Positions 18,170 to 28,369 of a stretch of 64,000 nucleotides of DNA are shown here, one piece after another. Source of the DNA: Haliclona indistincta (lineage: Eukaryota; Porifera; Demospongiae; Haplosclerida; Chalinidae). The position numbers were made by a program, and so were the translations under genes. Under the pieces are notes generated by a model. It was not told the origin of the DNA, did no database searches, and worked only from the letters and a program-made list of their open reading frames with translations. The number at the start of each line of letters is the position of its first letter. The stretch's first letter is position 1. The DNA lies in assembly GCA_964017065.1 (NCBI GenBank), contig OZ024783.1, positions 6,862,093-6,926,092 on the forward strand. Reading direction: 5' to 3'.

Positions 18170-19713
18170 ATGGCTGTTGTTACAACTAGAAGACAAATGG
18201 ATCCCTATCCAGCTGAAGGATCATACTGGAAAGAAGTTTGTCATCAAGTTGCACAACATCTTTGTTGATAATATATCTTATCATAGATACTTCTGATGAC
18301 TCCAGCGCCGCTGGACTCTCATTTAAGATTCCAAGAAGTGCCTCGTAGTTTGGATTGGAAATTTGTTGATAACTATCCACCCGTATCTGATGACAAAAGA
18401 CATCACTACATTTTTCTCAATGAAGTTAGTCACTCTGCAGATGTATAATAATATTATCTTATGGCTGCCATGACTTTTAATTTTTTTGCGTAGGATTTTC
18501 ATCTGCCGCCTAAACCTGAAGATAAAAAAATAAGGTATAGTAAATCACCATAAAATGTGGAATAACTTTTGTTGCAGGGATTATTGTGGCGAAAAATACT
18601 ATCGAAATGTTGGCACCTTTAAATCTACTCTTGATAAGATGTTGCTAGAAAATTATAGCTGTGATAAAAGCACATTTCAGTGCACTGCTCGTCTTGGTAA
18701 GGCAGCATGGCTTATCAAGGACGAGGTCTTGAATGAGCAGCCTCTTCAATTGGAAAGATTCACAAAATTTTTTGAAAGAGATCAGAGCACATTGGAATAC
18801 AAAATCAAAGAGGATATGCACTTCAGGTATTTTTAAATTTATGAGCATGTTTATGCTGCATATGATCATTAAATGCTGTAGTACAAACACTATCTGTGAC
18901 CAGATGTGCTCAAAGCTTGGAAGGCTGTGTGATTCTAATCCAGAACTGCAAACACTCCTCTATTTCCAATTTACGAACATAAGAAATGATCACTTCATAT
19001 ACAGAGCTGTCGTGAAAGAAGAATTGTCTGTGCCATGGACTGTGGACGGAAGCTCATTTCAAGTGAAGGATTTCTGGCTCAAGCCACTTGTTGCGTGCAA
19101 GGCTGATTTCATCTGCTTTGGCAGGTATATAAAGCCTGGTTGAAACTGTATTACAATGTAAGATATTTCCTACAGAGCACATGATGTACGAGTGATATGT
19201 CGACGTGCTACCAATGAAATATCCCCTGACATTGAGGATGACATCAAATCTGTTGTTGAAACTTGTGCCAGAAACAAGTGCGTCTATATGTCTACCATGA
19301 TGCATTACTGTCTCAAATGCTTTGTTTCTATAGTGATGGCAACTTTGAGATGATCACGTTAACTGACAGGATGGTGTTAAGTCATGTGTATGAAAAGAAG
19401 ATACGCAAATTTTCGTCACGTGATGGATGGAGTGTAAATGTCATTGATACCACCGACCACATTATTAAAGATCACAATTCGTACCGAAAGGTCACACTAC
19501 TCCCAAATCAGGCACATAGTTGTCAAGAGATTGAGGTAATGTCCTGAAAATGATATCTAAAAGTATGTTTTTGTTTTGTAGCTGATGATGGAGACAGATT
19601 ATCCTGGACCAGAGAAAGCTGACGAAATTAAACAGATGGTGCTCAAGATTGTTGACGTCTCACTGGATCTGGTGGACATGGCTGAAGAATGTCTTGGTCC
19701 AGAGGAACTGTAG
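18170..19713 (+). CDS. Cluster family protein, subfamily B, copy B1
   Basis: Exons: 18170-18235, 18287-18424, 18494-18534, 18578-18826, 18882-19124, 19176-19277, 19334-19535, 19582-19713. All introns are GT-AG, 43-58 nt. The frame closes to 390 residues ending GPEEL. I do not recognise the family. Landmarks by position: LDWKF then RRHH-like HHYIFLNE (about 44-68); FQCTARLGKAAWLIKDE (about 120); an alternating, probably beta-rich centre ending DFICFGR; AHDVRVICRRATNE; NFEMI...SHVYEKK; TTDHII; CQEIE; and a C-terminal helix-like LVDMAEEC. No signal peptide or membrane segment. The same plan, exon for exon, is found in A and C. B1 has only first exon type 1b (M-A-V-V-T-T...YWKE). Nothing indicates function. 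Confidence 0.82.
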
Positions 19714-20051
19714 TGTTATGTGTTGATAACTATGTGTATGTATGGTCTTACTTAACAATTCTTGTAGAATAGGCGCTGAATGATTTTTTTTCTTGAATTT
19801 CCAAAGACTAGCACTAGCCACTCTATAGATAGTGTTTATTATAAGGTTAAATAACAGGATACTCCAATTATTGGTAAATTATTGTTGTTTTGTGTAAAAT
19901 TCAAGAAAAAAAACAGTGCTATATTTGTACTGTTATTCAATTACGTACCTAAACCCAGTCTATTTTTAGTAGTTGCTTACAATAACAATATAGGTTTATG
20001 TATAAAAGCAAGTCATCAACCATCGGCTTGCATGGTCATTGAGGAAACATA
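19714..20051. other. B-to-A spacer (type repeated through the cluster)
   Basis: 338 bp between a B gene and the next A gene. The same spacer recurs at 25777-26115, 32588-32926, 36687-37043, 46922-47683 (with an insertion), 55429-55676 and 59504-59840. It holds the A promoter: a TATA box about 44 bp before the ATG and the conserved stretch TCTATTTTTAGTAGTTG. No other gene. Confidence 0.8.
20001..20008 (+). promoter_or_regulatory. TATA box of A1
   Basis: TATAAAAG 44 bp before the start codon, implying a very short 5' leader. It is conserved in all A copies, including the relic at 36996. Confidence 0.75.
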
Positions 20052-21559
20052 ATGGCAGCCAAGATGCAGGATGAACATCATCAGAAATCCAGGATTACCG
20101 TCAGCTGGAAAGAGGTTTACTTACACGATATTAAGTTAATAGTTATAATCGTTTGTTTACAGGTCTTTCAAGTGACCAAGGCACCTTCTTCAGCTCGAGT
20201 GGAACTTAAGGAAGTTCCCCAAGCTTTGGATTGGAAGTTCCTGGATAACCAGCCTCCAATAAATGATCAGACAAGAAGACATCATGTTTTTCTTGAACAA
20301 GTAAAAGTTTATGTGTACAGTACAATAATCTTCCTATTTAATTATCTTCTGCAATAGGAATGTCCTCTTGGATCTGCAGGAATAAGGCATGTACATGTAT
20401 GTGTAAGTTTATTAATGTTAAAATGTAACTTCTTTTCAGAGCAATCTTCTTGGACAAATATCATCATCAAGTACTCAAAACGATTGATAGCGTGCTCACA
20501 TATATAAAAAAATCATCCGGTTGCAAATTCCAGTGCTCTATTCATCTTGGCAAGATAGCGTGGTTTATCAACAAGGAGTATTTAGAAAGCAAGCGACAAT
20601 TTCTTACACTGCAGTCGTTCTCATGCATCTCTCAAAGATCTGAAGCAACTGTTCTCGTAAAAGAGGACTTTTACTCACGGTAAATAACATAATTATATTT
20701 GCATATTGCTACTCACATTAAATGAATTGCAGTACAAATGCAACAGCCATGCTCCAAAAGTTAGGATGTGACAGTTGCAAATTGCCAACACCAGAATTGG
20801 AACGCTATCTGTATATGCAAGTGTTCAATAGAGCAGATACGTCCATCATGTACAGGGTCAAAGTAACTGAGGAACAGACCGCAAATGGAAGCACCTTTCA
20901 TCTCTCTGCAATATGGTGTCCCAGGACCTTAGTTGCAACCAAAAGTGACTATATGTGTTTTGGAAGGCAAGCCACCTGTTCATTGATGAGAATAATAATA
21001 CTTGTACCGCCTCAAATATAATAGCTCAGTGCTATACACACTATATAATTCAATGTAGCTGTAAATTGACTATAAATATCCTGTCATACCACAAACACAT
21101 AAAATTAATAATAATTTGTTGATTTAATTGTTTCAGAGCTCATGATGTAAGGATTTCATATCGATGTACTACTGATGAAATGCCAGAAGATGTCAGGAAG
21201 GACATTGACGTCATTGCCAACAGCTGTACCAGAAACATGTAAGCAAACACATATCCACAACAAGATAATGCATGATGTTAATATAGGAAGGGTGATTTGG
21301 AAATGATTTTAAAGACCAAAAAGGTGGTAGTTGGTCATGTGTTTGACAGAGAAGTGCAAAAATTATCACCACGTGGTGATGATGGCTGGGTTGTGAACTA
21401 CATTAAACACACCGACCACATCGTCGACAAGGAAACTCAGACAGAGGGTGTGGTGACACCACTACCACGAGGACACTCCTGTCAAGACATTGAGGTACAT
21501 GCGTGTTTTTTTTTAACTTACATAGCTACATCCCACATGCACTGTAGGTGATGCTGTAA
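20052..21559 (+). CDS. Cluster family protein, subfamily A, copy A1 (truncated by a stop in the last exon)
   Basis: Exons: 20052-20114, 20163-20300, 20358-20386, 20440-20679, 20733-20966, 21137-21238, 21287-21494, then 21548 onward. Exon 3 is a 29-nt microexon. The introns after exon 3 (donor AAG|GCATGT) and after exon 5 (AAG|GCAAGC) begin with GC; phase and similarity to B and C require them. The last exon reads V-M-L-stop: TAA at 21557 replaces the CAA of A3 and A5. The product is therefore 341 residues instead of about 384, losing the LVDMAEEC tail. The alignable remainder runs to 21688. If intron 5 is retained, translation ends at 21021 after the CFGR motif. Confidence 0.75.
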
Positions 21560-21688
21560 GAGGTAGATTATCGTGGATCAGATGAACTTGCACGTGAAAA
21601 AATTAAAAAGAAGGTGTTCGAGATGGTTGAATTCTCACTGGGTCTTGTGGACATGGCTGAAGAATGTCTTGATCCAGAAAAACTGTAG

Positions 21689-22087
21689 CTATACATGTAT
21701 ATGTACTATATAGCTGCTATTGCATGAAAACTACAGTATTCATACATTTGTATACATTTTTTATTTGTATTGCTGCTGCATATTTATAACTATACTTTGA
21801 GAAGTCATAAAGAGTGCTTGAAAGAATGCCAGTGGAATGCATACATTCTCAGGTAATGCATGCATGCAGTCTTTTCCTACACATTCCATGAATGCATTGC
21901 ACCAGCAATAAAAAGAAATTCCGCTGTAATGTAAACTGTAGTAGCTCTATTTGTACTATAGCTTTGATTACATCTGTCAGGCATGTCTATATTTAGTAGC
22001 TAATATTGCTTATGAATAGTATTGTAGCTGTGTATAAGGATCAGCTTAAACATAGGTTTTAGTTGTGTGCTTGTAGGCTTCTAGGCA
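21689..22087. other. A-to-B spacer (type repeated through the cluster)
   Basis: About 400 bp, recurring at 27753-28155, 34548-34937, 49329-49721, 57339-57740 and 61698-62080. It has a conserved CATGCATGCAGTC-like block, then the B/C promoter region TATATAAGGATCAGCTTAAA (TATA variant TATAAGG at 22033) about 50 bp before the exon 1a ATG. C1 and C2 share this promoter sequence. Confidence 0.78.
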
Positions 22088-22141
22088 ATGGCTTCTAGGT
22101 TGCTTAGGCAAAAACACAAGACTACTACTAACTGGAGAGAG
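22088..22141 (+). other. Alternative first exon 1a of B2
   Basis: 54 nt encoding MASRLLRQKHKTTTNWRE, ending in phase 0 before gtggta, equivalent to the first exon of C genes (MASRVQKKTTKWKE). It would splice to exon 2 at 24322. It is intact here and in B3 and B5, but broken in B4, B6 and B7. Confidence 0.55.
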
Positions 22142-22301
22142 GTGGTAAAAATGATTGTTCATGTGCACAATGATTCCAATTGCATTTATGAATAGTTGCT
22201 GTGAGCTCTTCAGAATTTTCATCGAGGGCAGTTATAAAGCTGGTGCTCTGTGGGATAGTGCATTGTGTTGGGTGTTCCAAAATATATCACTCAGTGAAAA
22301 A

Positions 22302-25300
22302 ATGGCTGTGGCTACAACTAGAAGACAAAATCATCCCTATCCAGCTGAAGGATCATACTGGAAAGAAGTTTGTCATCAAGTTACATAACATCTTTGTTGA
22401 TAATATCACTATTAGGGAGGCACGGTAGTGACTCCCTATGTAGGGTTGAACGGAACAACAAGATGGCGGCTACATACAATGTATTAGCGTTCAAACGCTG
22501 ATATTTCGCCTGGTGATGAATTTTATAAGACACTTAGATCTGCTATCTGGCGTTGCCCCATCTTACAGTAGCAAGGAGATTGCTCGAATTTGTTGCTAAA
22601 GTGACAAACCTGGAAACGGTGAAAATCGAGTTTCGTCACTGATCTTCGTCCTTCTTCTTCTTTCTTCAGCGCGCCTAGCGCCTTTACGCGAGCGGTGCTG
22701 AGACCAAAACACTCACGAACAGTCGTGAAAATTTCCTGGCAGGTGCCTATTGAACTTTGTTTTTAGCGAAACGGCGATATAAATTCAGCGATTTCTCGAT
22801 CGTGATCCATTGTCAGCTAAGTGTTAGACGCCATTATTGTGATTGCGCAATACGCACGTAACCAAGTAGTGGTTAGCGCACGTGACCAGGCACTAACTTG
22901 AGTATCGCCGCGCCGTATGGATCACGGAGAACACATAGTTTGTCTGGAGTCTTCGAAAACGGTAAGTTCGTATAGGATCACCATTCTGCGCTTGCCAGAT
23001 AATTTCAACCGCCGTACAGTTCTACAAGCAAGTGTGGGCGGGGCTCGTATCCACTGGATGCATGCACGCATATATTAGGGAGACACGGTAGTGTCTCCCT
23101 ATGTATGGTTGAACGAGAAAACAAGATGGCGGCTACATACAATGTATTAGCGTTCAAACGCTGATATTTCGCCTGGTGATGAATTTTATACGTCCAAAGA
23201 CACTTAAATCTGCTATCTGGCGTTGCCCCATCTTACAGTAGCAAGGAGATTGCTCGAGATTGTTACTAAAGCGACGAACCTGGAAACGGTGAAAATCGAG
23301 TTTCGTCATCTTCGTTTTCTTCTTTCTTCTTTCTTTCTTTCTTCCACTCGCCTAGCACCTTTACGTGAGTAGTGCCGAGACCAAAACACCCACGAACAGT
23401 CGTGAAATTCTCCTGGCATGTGCCTTTTGAACTTAGTTTTCAGCGAAACGGCGATATAAATTCCGCGATTTCTCGATCGTGATCCATTGTCAGCTAAGTG
23501 TTAGACGCCATTAATAATTATAGTGATTGCGCAATACGCACGTGACCAAGCTGTGGTTAGCGCACGTGACCAAGCACAAGCTTGAGTATCGCCACGCCGT
23601 ATAGATCACGGAGAACACATAATTATTTGTCTGGAGTCTTCGAAGAACGGTAAGCTAGCAAGCGCAGAATCACCATTCTGCCTTGCCAGATAATTATAAC
23701 CGCCGTAAACAAGTGTGGGCGGGGCTCGTATGCACTGTATTCATGCATGCGTAGGCGAGCTGATATCTACAGCATAAGAATTATTTAGCTACAAGTTTAA
23801 AATTGTTAATAAATAAAGAAAAGCCATCAACAACAGGAAAACCAAACCAATGGTGGAAACAAAGATGGCACAGTAATTGCATGATATTGAACTGTACTTC
23901 ACTGAAAAAGAAAAAAAGGACACAAGCAAGAAAATTAAAAAGATTTCTATCGAAATCAAAAGGATGTAGGGTTGTGAAATCTACCACTGGTCAACAATGT
24001 AAACTAACAAGGAACAAGCATGGAATGGTAACACGATTGACTTGCTAACAGACCATAGATCCCTACATCTGTGGCTGTACATAAGATCAGTATTTTGTCA
24101 CAAGCTGAATGCACGTTAGGTGTCAGTCAACAGCAACTAGCTGAACTAGCTATAGCCAACCACAGCAGCCACTGATGTAGGGATCTATGGTCTGTTAGCA
24201 AGTCAATCGTGTTACCATTCCATGCCTGTTCCTTGTTAGTTTACATTGTGGACCAGTGGTAGATTTCAGAACCCTACATCCTTTTGATTTCGATAGAAAT
24301 CTTTTTAATTTTCTTTCATAGATACTTCTGATGACTCCAGCACCACTGAACTCTCTTATAAGATTCCAAGAAGTGCCTCGTAGTTTGGATTGGAAATTTG
24401 TTGATAACTATCCACCTGTATCTGATGAAAACAGACGTCACTACATTTTTCTCAATGAAGTTAGTCACTCTGCAGATGCATAATAATATTATCTTATGGC
24501 TGCTTTGAATATTTAATGTTTTGCGTAGGATTTTCATCTGCCACCTAAACCCGAAGATAAAAAAATAAGGTATAGACAATCACCTAAAATATGAAATTAC
24601 TTTTGTTGTAGGGATTTTTGTGGTGAAAAATACTTTGAGAATGTTGGCATCTTCAAATCTACTCTTGAAAAGATGTTGCTAGAAAATTATAACCGTGAGA
24701 AAAGCACATTTCAGTGCACAGCTCGTCTTGGTAAGGTAGCATGGCTTATCAAGGACAAGTTCTTGAATGGGCGGCTGCCTCTTCAATTGGAAAGATTCAC
24801 AAATTTTAAAAAAGATCACAGCACATTGGAATACAAAATCAAAGAGGATATGCACTTCAGGTATTTTTATGAGCATTATTTATGCTGTATATTATGATCA
24901 TTATATGCTGTAGTACAATCACTGTCCATGACCAAATGTGCTCAAAGCTTGGAAGGCTGTGTGATTCTAATCCAGAACTGCAAACACTCCTCTATTTCCA
25001 ATTTACGAACATAAAAGACGATCACATCATATACAGAGCTGTGGTGAAAGAAGAATTGTCTGTGCCGTACTGCTCATTTCAAGTGAAGGATTTCTGGGCC
25101 AAGCCACTTGTTGTCTGCAAGGCTGATTTTATCTGCTTTGGCAGGTATAATATAAAGCCTGGTTGAAACTGTATACAATGTGAGATATTTCTGCAGAGCA
25201 CATGATGTACGAGTGATATGTCGGCGTGCTACCAATGAAATATCACCTGATGTTGGGGATGACATCAAATCTGTTGTAGAAACTTGTGTCAAAAACAAGT

Positions 25301-25776
25301 GCGTCTATAATTTGTACAAATGCATTTCTTGAAACAATTTGTACAAATGCATTTCTTGAAATGCATTTCTGTCTAAATGTTTGTTTCTATAGAGATGGAA
25401 ACTTTGAGATGATCACATCTACTGACAGGGTGGTGTTAAGTCATGTGTATGAGAAGAAGATAAGCAAATTTTCATCACGTGATGGATGGAGTGTAAATGT
25501 CATTGATACCACCGACCACATTATTAAAGAACACGATTCGTACCGAAAGGTCACTCTACTCCCACGTCAAGCACATATTTGTCAAGAGATTGAGGTGATG
25601 TACTGACAATGATATTTTATTAAAAACATGTTTTTGTTTTATAGTTGATGATGGAGACAGACTATCCTGGACCAGAGAAAGCTGACGAAATTAAACAGAT
25701 GGTGCTCAAGATCGTTGACATCTCACTGGATCTGGTGGACATGGCTGAAGAATGTCTTGATCCAGAGGAACTGTAG
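22302..25776 (+). CDS. Cluster family protein, subfamily B, copy B2
   Basis: Exons: 22302-22367 (exon 1b), 24322-24459, 24529-24569, 24612-24860, 24914-25144, 25197-25298, 25393-25594, 25645-25776; 386 residues, or 382 from exon 1a. The first intron, about 50 nt in B1, B4 and B6, is about 1.95 kb here because two promoter-like repeats and a foldback element have inserted. The last element supplies the sequence just before the acceptor (ttctttcatag). Exon 5 lacks four codons relative to B1 (VPYCSFQ, where B1 has VPWTVDGSSFQ). All other introns are short GT-AG. Confidence 0.8.
22410..23072 (+). repeat. Promoter-like repeat P, copy 1 (in B2 intron 1)
   Basis: 663-bp element, less AT-rich than its surroundings, with CpGs. 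It begins with a snap-back sequence (TAGGGAGgCAC...GTGaCTCCCTA). Within it are a YY1-type AAGATGGCGGC, repeated CACGTG-like boxes, a GC box (GTGGGCGGGGC), and an ATG-headed short frame that ends at a donor-like ACGGTAAGT (about 22917-22968). It may be a mobilised promoter plus first exon. No transposase. Confidence 0.7.
23073..23753 (+). repeat. Promoter-like repeat P, copy 2 (in B2 intron 1)
   Basis: Head-to-tail with copy 1 and clearly diverged from it. The leader hairpin is perfect here (GGGAGACAC/GTGTCTCCC). The internal ATG of copy 1 is ATAG, but AAGATGGCGGC, CACGTG and GGGCGGGGC are kept. Confidence 0.7.
23930..24313. mobile_element. Foldback (inverted-repeat) element in B2 intron 1
   Basis: 384 bp with arms of about 160 bp: GAAAATTAAAAAGATTTC at the left is the complement of the right end. 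The loop contains TAGCTGAACTAGCTATAG. No coding capacity. A half copy lies at 14929-15180 and a second full copy at 30003-30386. Confidence 0.85.
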
Positions 25777-26064
25777 TGTAATGTGTTGATAACTATGTTT
25801 ATGTATGGTATTACTTAACAATTCTTTTAGAATAGGCGCTGAACGATTTGTCTTTCTTGAATTTCCAGAGACTAGCACTAGCCATTGTATAGATAGTGTT
25901 TTATTATAAGGTTAAATAACAGGATACTCCAATTATTGGTAAATTATTGTTGTTTGTGTAAAATTCAAGAAAAAAAACAGTGCTATATTTGTACTGTTAG
26001 TCAATTACGTACCTAAACCAAGTCTATTTTTAGTAGTTGCTTACAATAACAATATAGGTTTATG

Positions 26065-26072
26065 TATAAAAG
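26065..26072 (+). promoter_or_regulatory. TATA box of A2
   Basis: TATAAAAG, 44 bp before the ATG, identical context to A1. Confidence 0.75.
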
Positions 26073-26115
26073 CAAGTCATCAACCATCGGCTTGCATGGT
26101 CATTGAGGAAACATA

Positions 26116-27623
26116 ATGGCAGCCAAGATGCAGGATGAACATCATCAGAAATCCAGGATTACCGTCAGCTGGAAAGAGGTTTACTTACACGATATTAAGT
26201 TAATAGTTATAATCGTTTGTTTACAGGTCTTTCAAGTGACCAAGGCACCTTCTTCAGCTCGAGTGGAACTTAAGGAAGTTCCCCAAGCTTTGGATTGGAA
26301 GTTCCTGGATAACCAGCCTCCAATAAATGATCAGACAAGAAGACATCATGTTTTTCTTGAACAAGTAAAAGTTTATGTGTACAGTACAATAATCTTCCTA
26401 CATAATTATCTTCTGCAATAGGAATGTCCTCTTGGATCTGCAGGAATAAGGCATGTACATGTATGTGTAAGTTTATTAATGTTAAAATGTAACTTCTTTT
26501 CAGAGCAATCTTCTTGGACAAATATCATCATCAAGTACTCAAAACGATTGATAGCGTGCTCACATATATAAAAAAATCATCCGGTTGCAAATTCCAGTGC
26601 TCTATTCATCTTGGCAAGATAGCGTGGTTTATCAACAAGGAGTATTTAGAAAGCAAGCGACAATTTCTTACACTGCAGTCGTTCTCATGCATCTCTCAAA
26701 GATCTGAAGCAACTGTTCTCGTAAAAGAGGACTTTTACTCACGGTAAATAACATAATTATATTTGCATATTGCTACTCACATTAAATGAATTGCAGTACA
26801 AATGCAACAGCCATGCTCCAAAAGTTAGGATGTGACAGTTGCAAATTGCCAACACCAGAATTGGAACGCTATCTGTATATGCAAGTGTTCAATAGAGCAG
26901 ATACGTCCATCATGTACAGGGTCAAAGTAACTGAGGAACAGACCGCAAATGGAAGCACTTTTCATCTCTCTGCAATATGGTGTCCCAGGACCTTAGTTGC
27001 AACCAAAAGTGACTATAGGTGTTTTGGAAGGCAAGCCACCTGTTCGTTGATGAGAATAATAATACTTGTACCGCCTCAAATATAATAGCTCAGTGCTATA
27101 CACACTATATAATTCAATGTAGCTGTAAATTGACTATAAATATCCTGTCATACCACAAACACATAAAATTAATAATAATTTGTTGATTTAATTGTTTCAG
27201 AGCTCATGATGTAAGGATTTCATATCGATGTACTACTGATGAAATGCCAGAAGATGTCAGGAAGGACATTGACGTCATTGCCAACAGCTGTACCAGAAAC
27301 ATGTAAGCAAACACATATCCACAACAAGATAATGCATGATGTTAATATAGGAAGGGTGATTTGGAAATGATTTTAAAGACCAAAAAGGTGGTAGTTGGTC
27401 ATGTGTTTGACAGAGAAGTGCAAAAATTATCACCACGTGGTGATGATGGCTGGGTTGTGAACTACATTAAACACACCGACCACATCGTCGACAAGGAAAC
27501 TCAGACAGAGGGTGTGGTGACACCACTACCACGAGGACACTCCTGTCAAGACATTGAGGTACATGCGTGTTTTTTTTTAACTTACATAGCTACATCCCAC
27601 ATGCACTGTAGGTGATGCTGTAA
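26116..27623 (+). CDS. Cluster family protein, subfamily A, copy A2 (truncated)
   Basis: Exons: 26116-26178, 26227-26364, 26422-26450, 26504-26743, 26797-27030, 27201-27302, 27351-27558, 27612 onward. Nearly identical to A1, including the nonsense codon (TAA at 27621), so that mutation predates the 6-kb duplication. One visible change is DYRCFGR for DYMCFGR at the end of exon 5. Both GC donors are kept. The alignable last exon continues to 27752. Confidence 0.75.
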
Positions 27624-28155
27624 GAGGTAGATTATCGTGGATCAGATGAACATGCACGTGAAATAATTAAAAAGAAGGTGCTCAAGATGGTTGAATTCTC
27701 ACTGGATCTTGTGGACATGGCTGAAGAATGTCTTGATCCAGAAAAACTGTAGCTATACATGAATATGTACTATAATATATAGCTGCTATTGCATAAAAAC
27801 TACAGTATTTGTACATTTGTATACATTTTTTATTTGTATTGCTGCTGCATAATTATAACTACACTTGAGAAGTCATAAATAGTGCTTGAAAGAATGCCAG
27901 TGGAATGCAGACATTCTCAGGTAATGCATGCATGCAGTCTTTTCCTACACATTCCATGAATGCATTGCACCAGCAATAACAAGAAATTCCGCTGTAATGT
28001 AAACTGTAGTAGCTCTATTTGTACTATAGCTTTGATTACATCTGTCAGGCATGTCTATATTTAGTAGCTGATATTGCTTATGAATAGTATTGTAGCTGTG
28101 TATAAGGATCAGCTTAAACATAGGTTTTAGTTGTGTGCTTGTAGGCTTCTAGGCA

Positions 28156-28209
28156 ATGGCTTCTAGGTTGCTTAGGCAAAAACACAAGACTACTACTAAC
28201 TGGAGAGAG
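28156..28209 (+). other. Alternative first exon 1a of B3
   Basis: Identical in sequence and reading to the exon 1a of B2; intact, phase 0. Confidence 0.55.
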
Positions 28210-28369
28210 GTGGTAAAAATGATTGTTCATGTGCACAATGATTCCAATTGCATTTATGAATAGTTGCTGTGAGCTCTTCAGAATTTTCATCGAGGGCAGT
28301 TATAAAGCTGGTGCTCTGTGGGATAGTGCATTGTGTTGGGTGTTCCAAAATATATCACTCAGTGAAAAA

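Larger units (their letters stand above)
20010..26073 (+). repeat. Tandem segmental duplication, unit 1 (A1+B2)
   Basis: About 6.06 kb, almost identical to 26074-32880 (offset 6064 at A1/A2, 6068 at B exon 1, 6073 after it, 6811 after the 734-bp insertion). It includes A1, the A-to-B spacer, all of B2 with its inserted repeats, and the B-to-A spacer. Confidence 0.9.

Noticed and set aside
18236..18286. Treating B exon 1b as a short gene ending in HLC-stop
   Set aside because: The 51-nt stretch has GT-AG borders, its removal restores the frame, and the same junction fits all B copies.
20072..20171. Reading straight through intron 1 of A genes (a membrane-like stretch LIVIIVCLQ)
   Set aside because: The hydrophobic stretch is intron translation; GT-AG signals and homology to B and C give the WKE|VFQVT junction.
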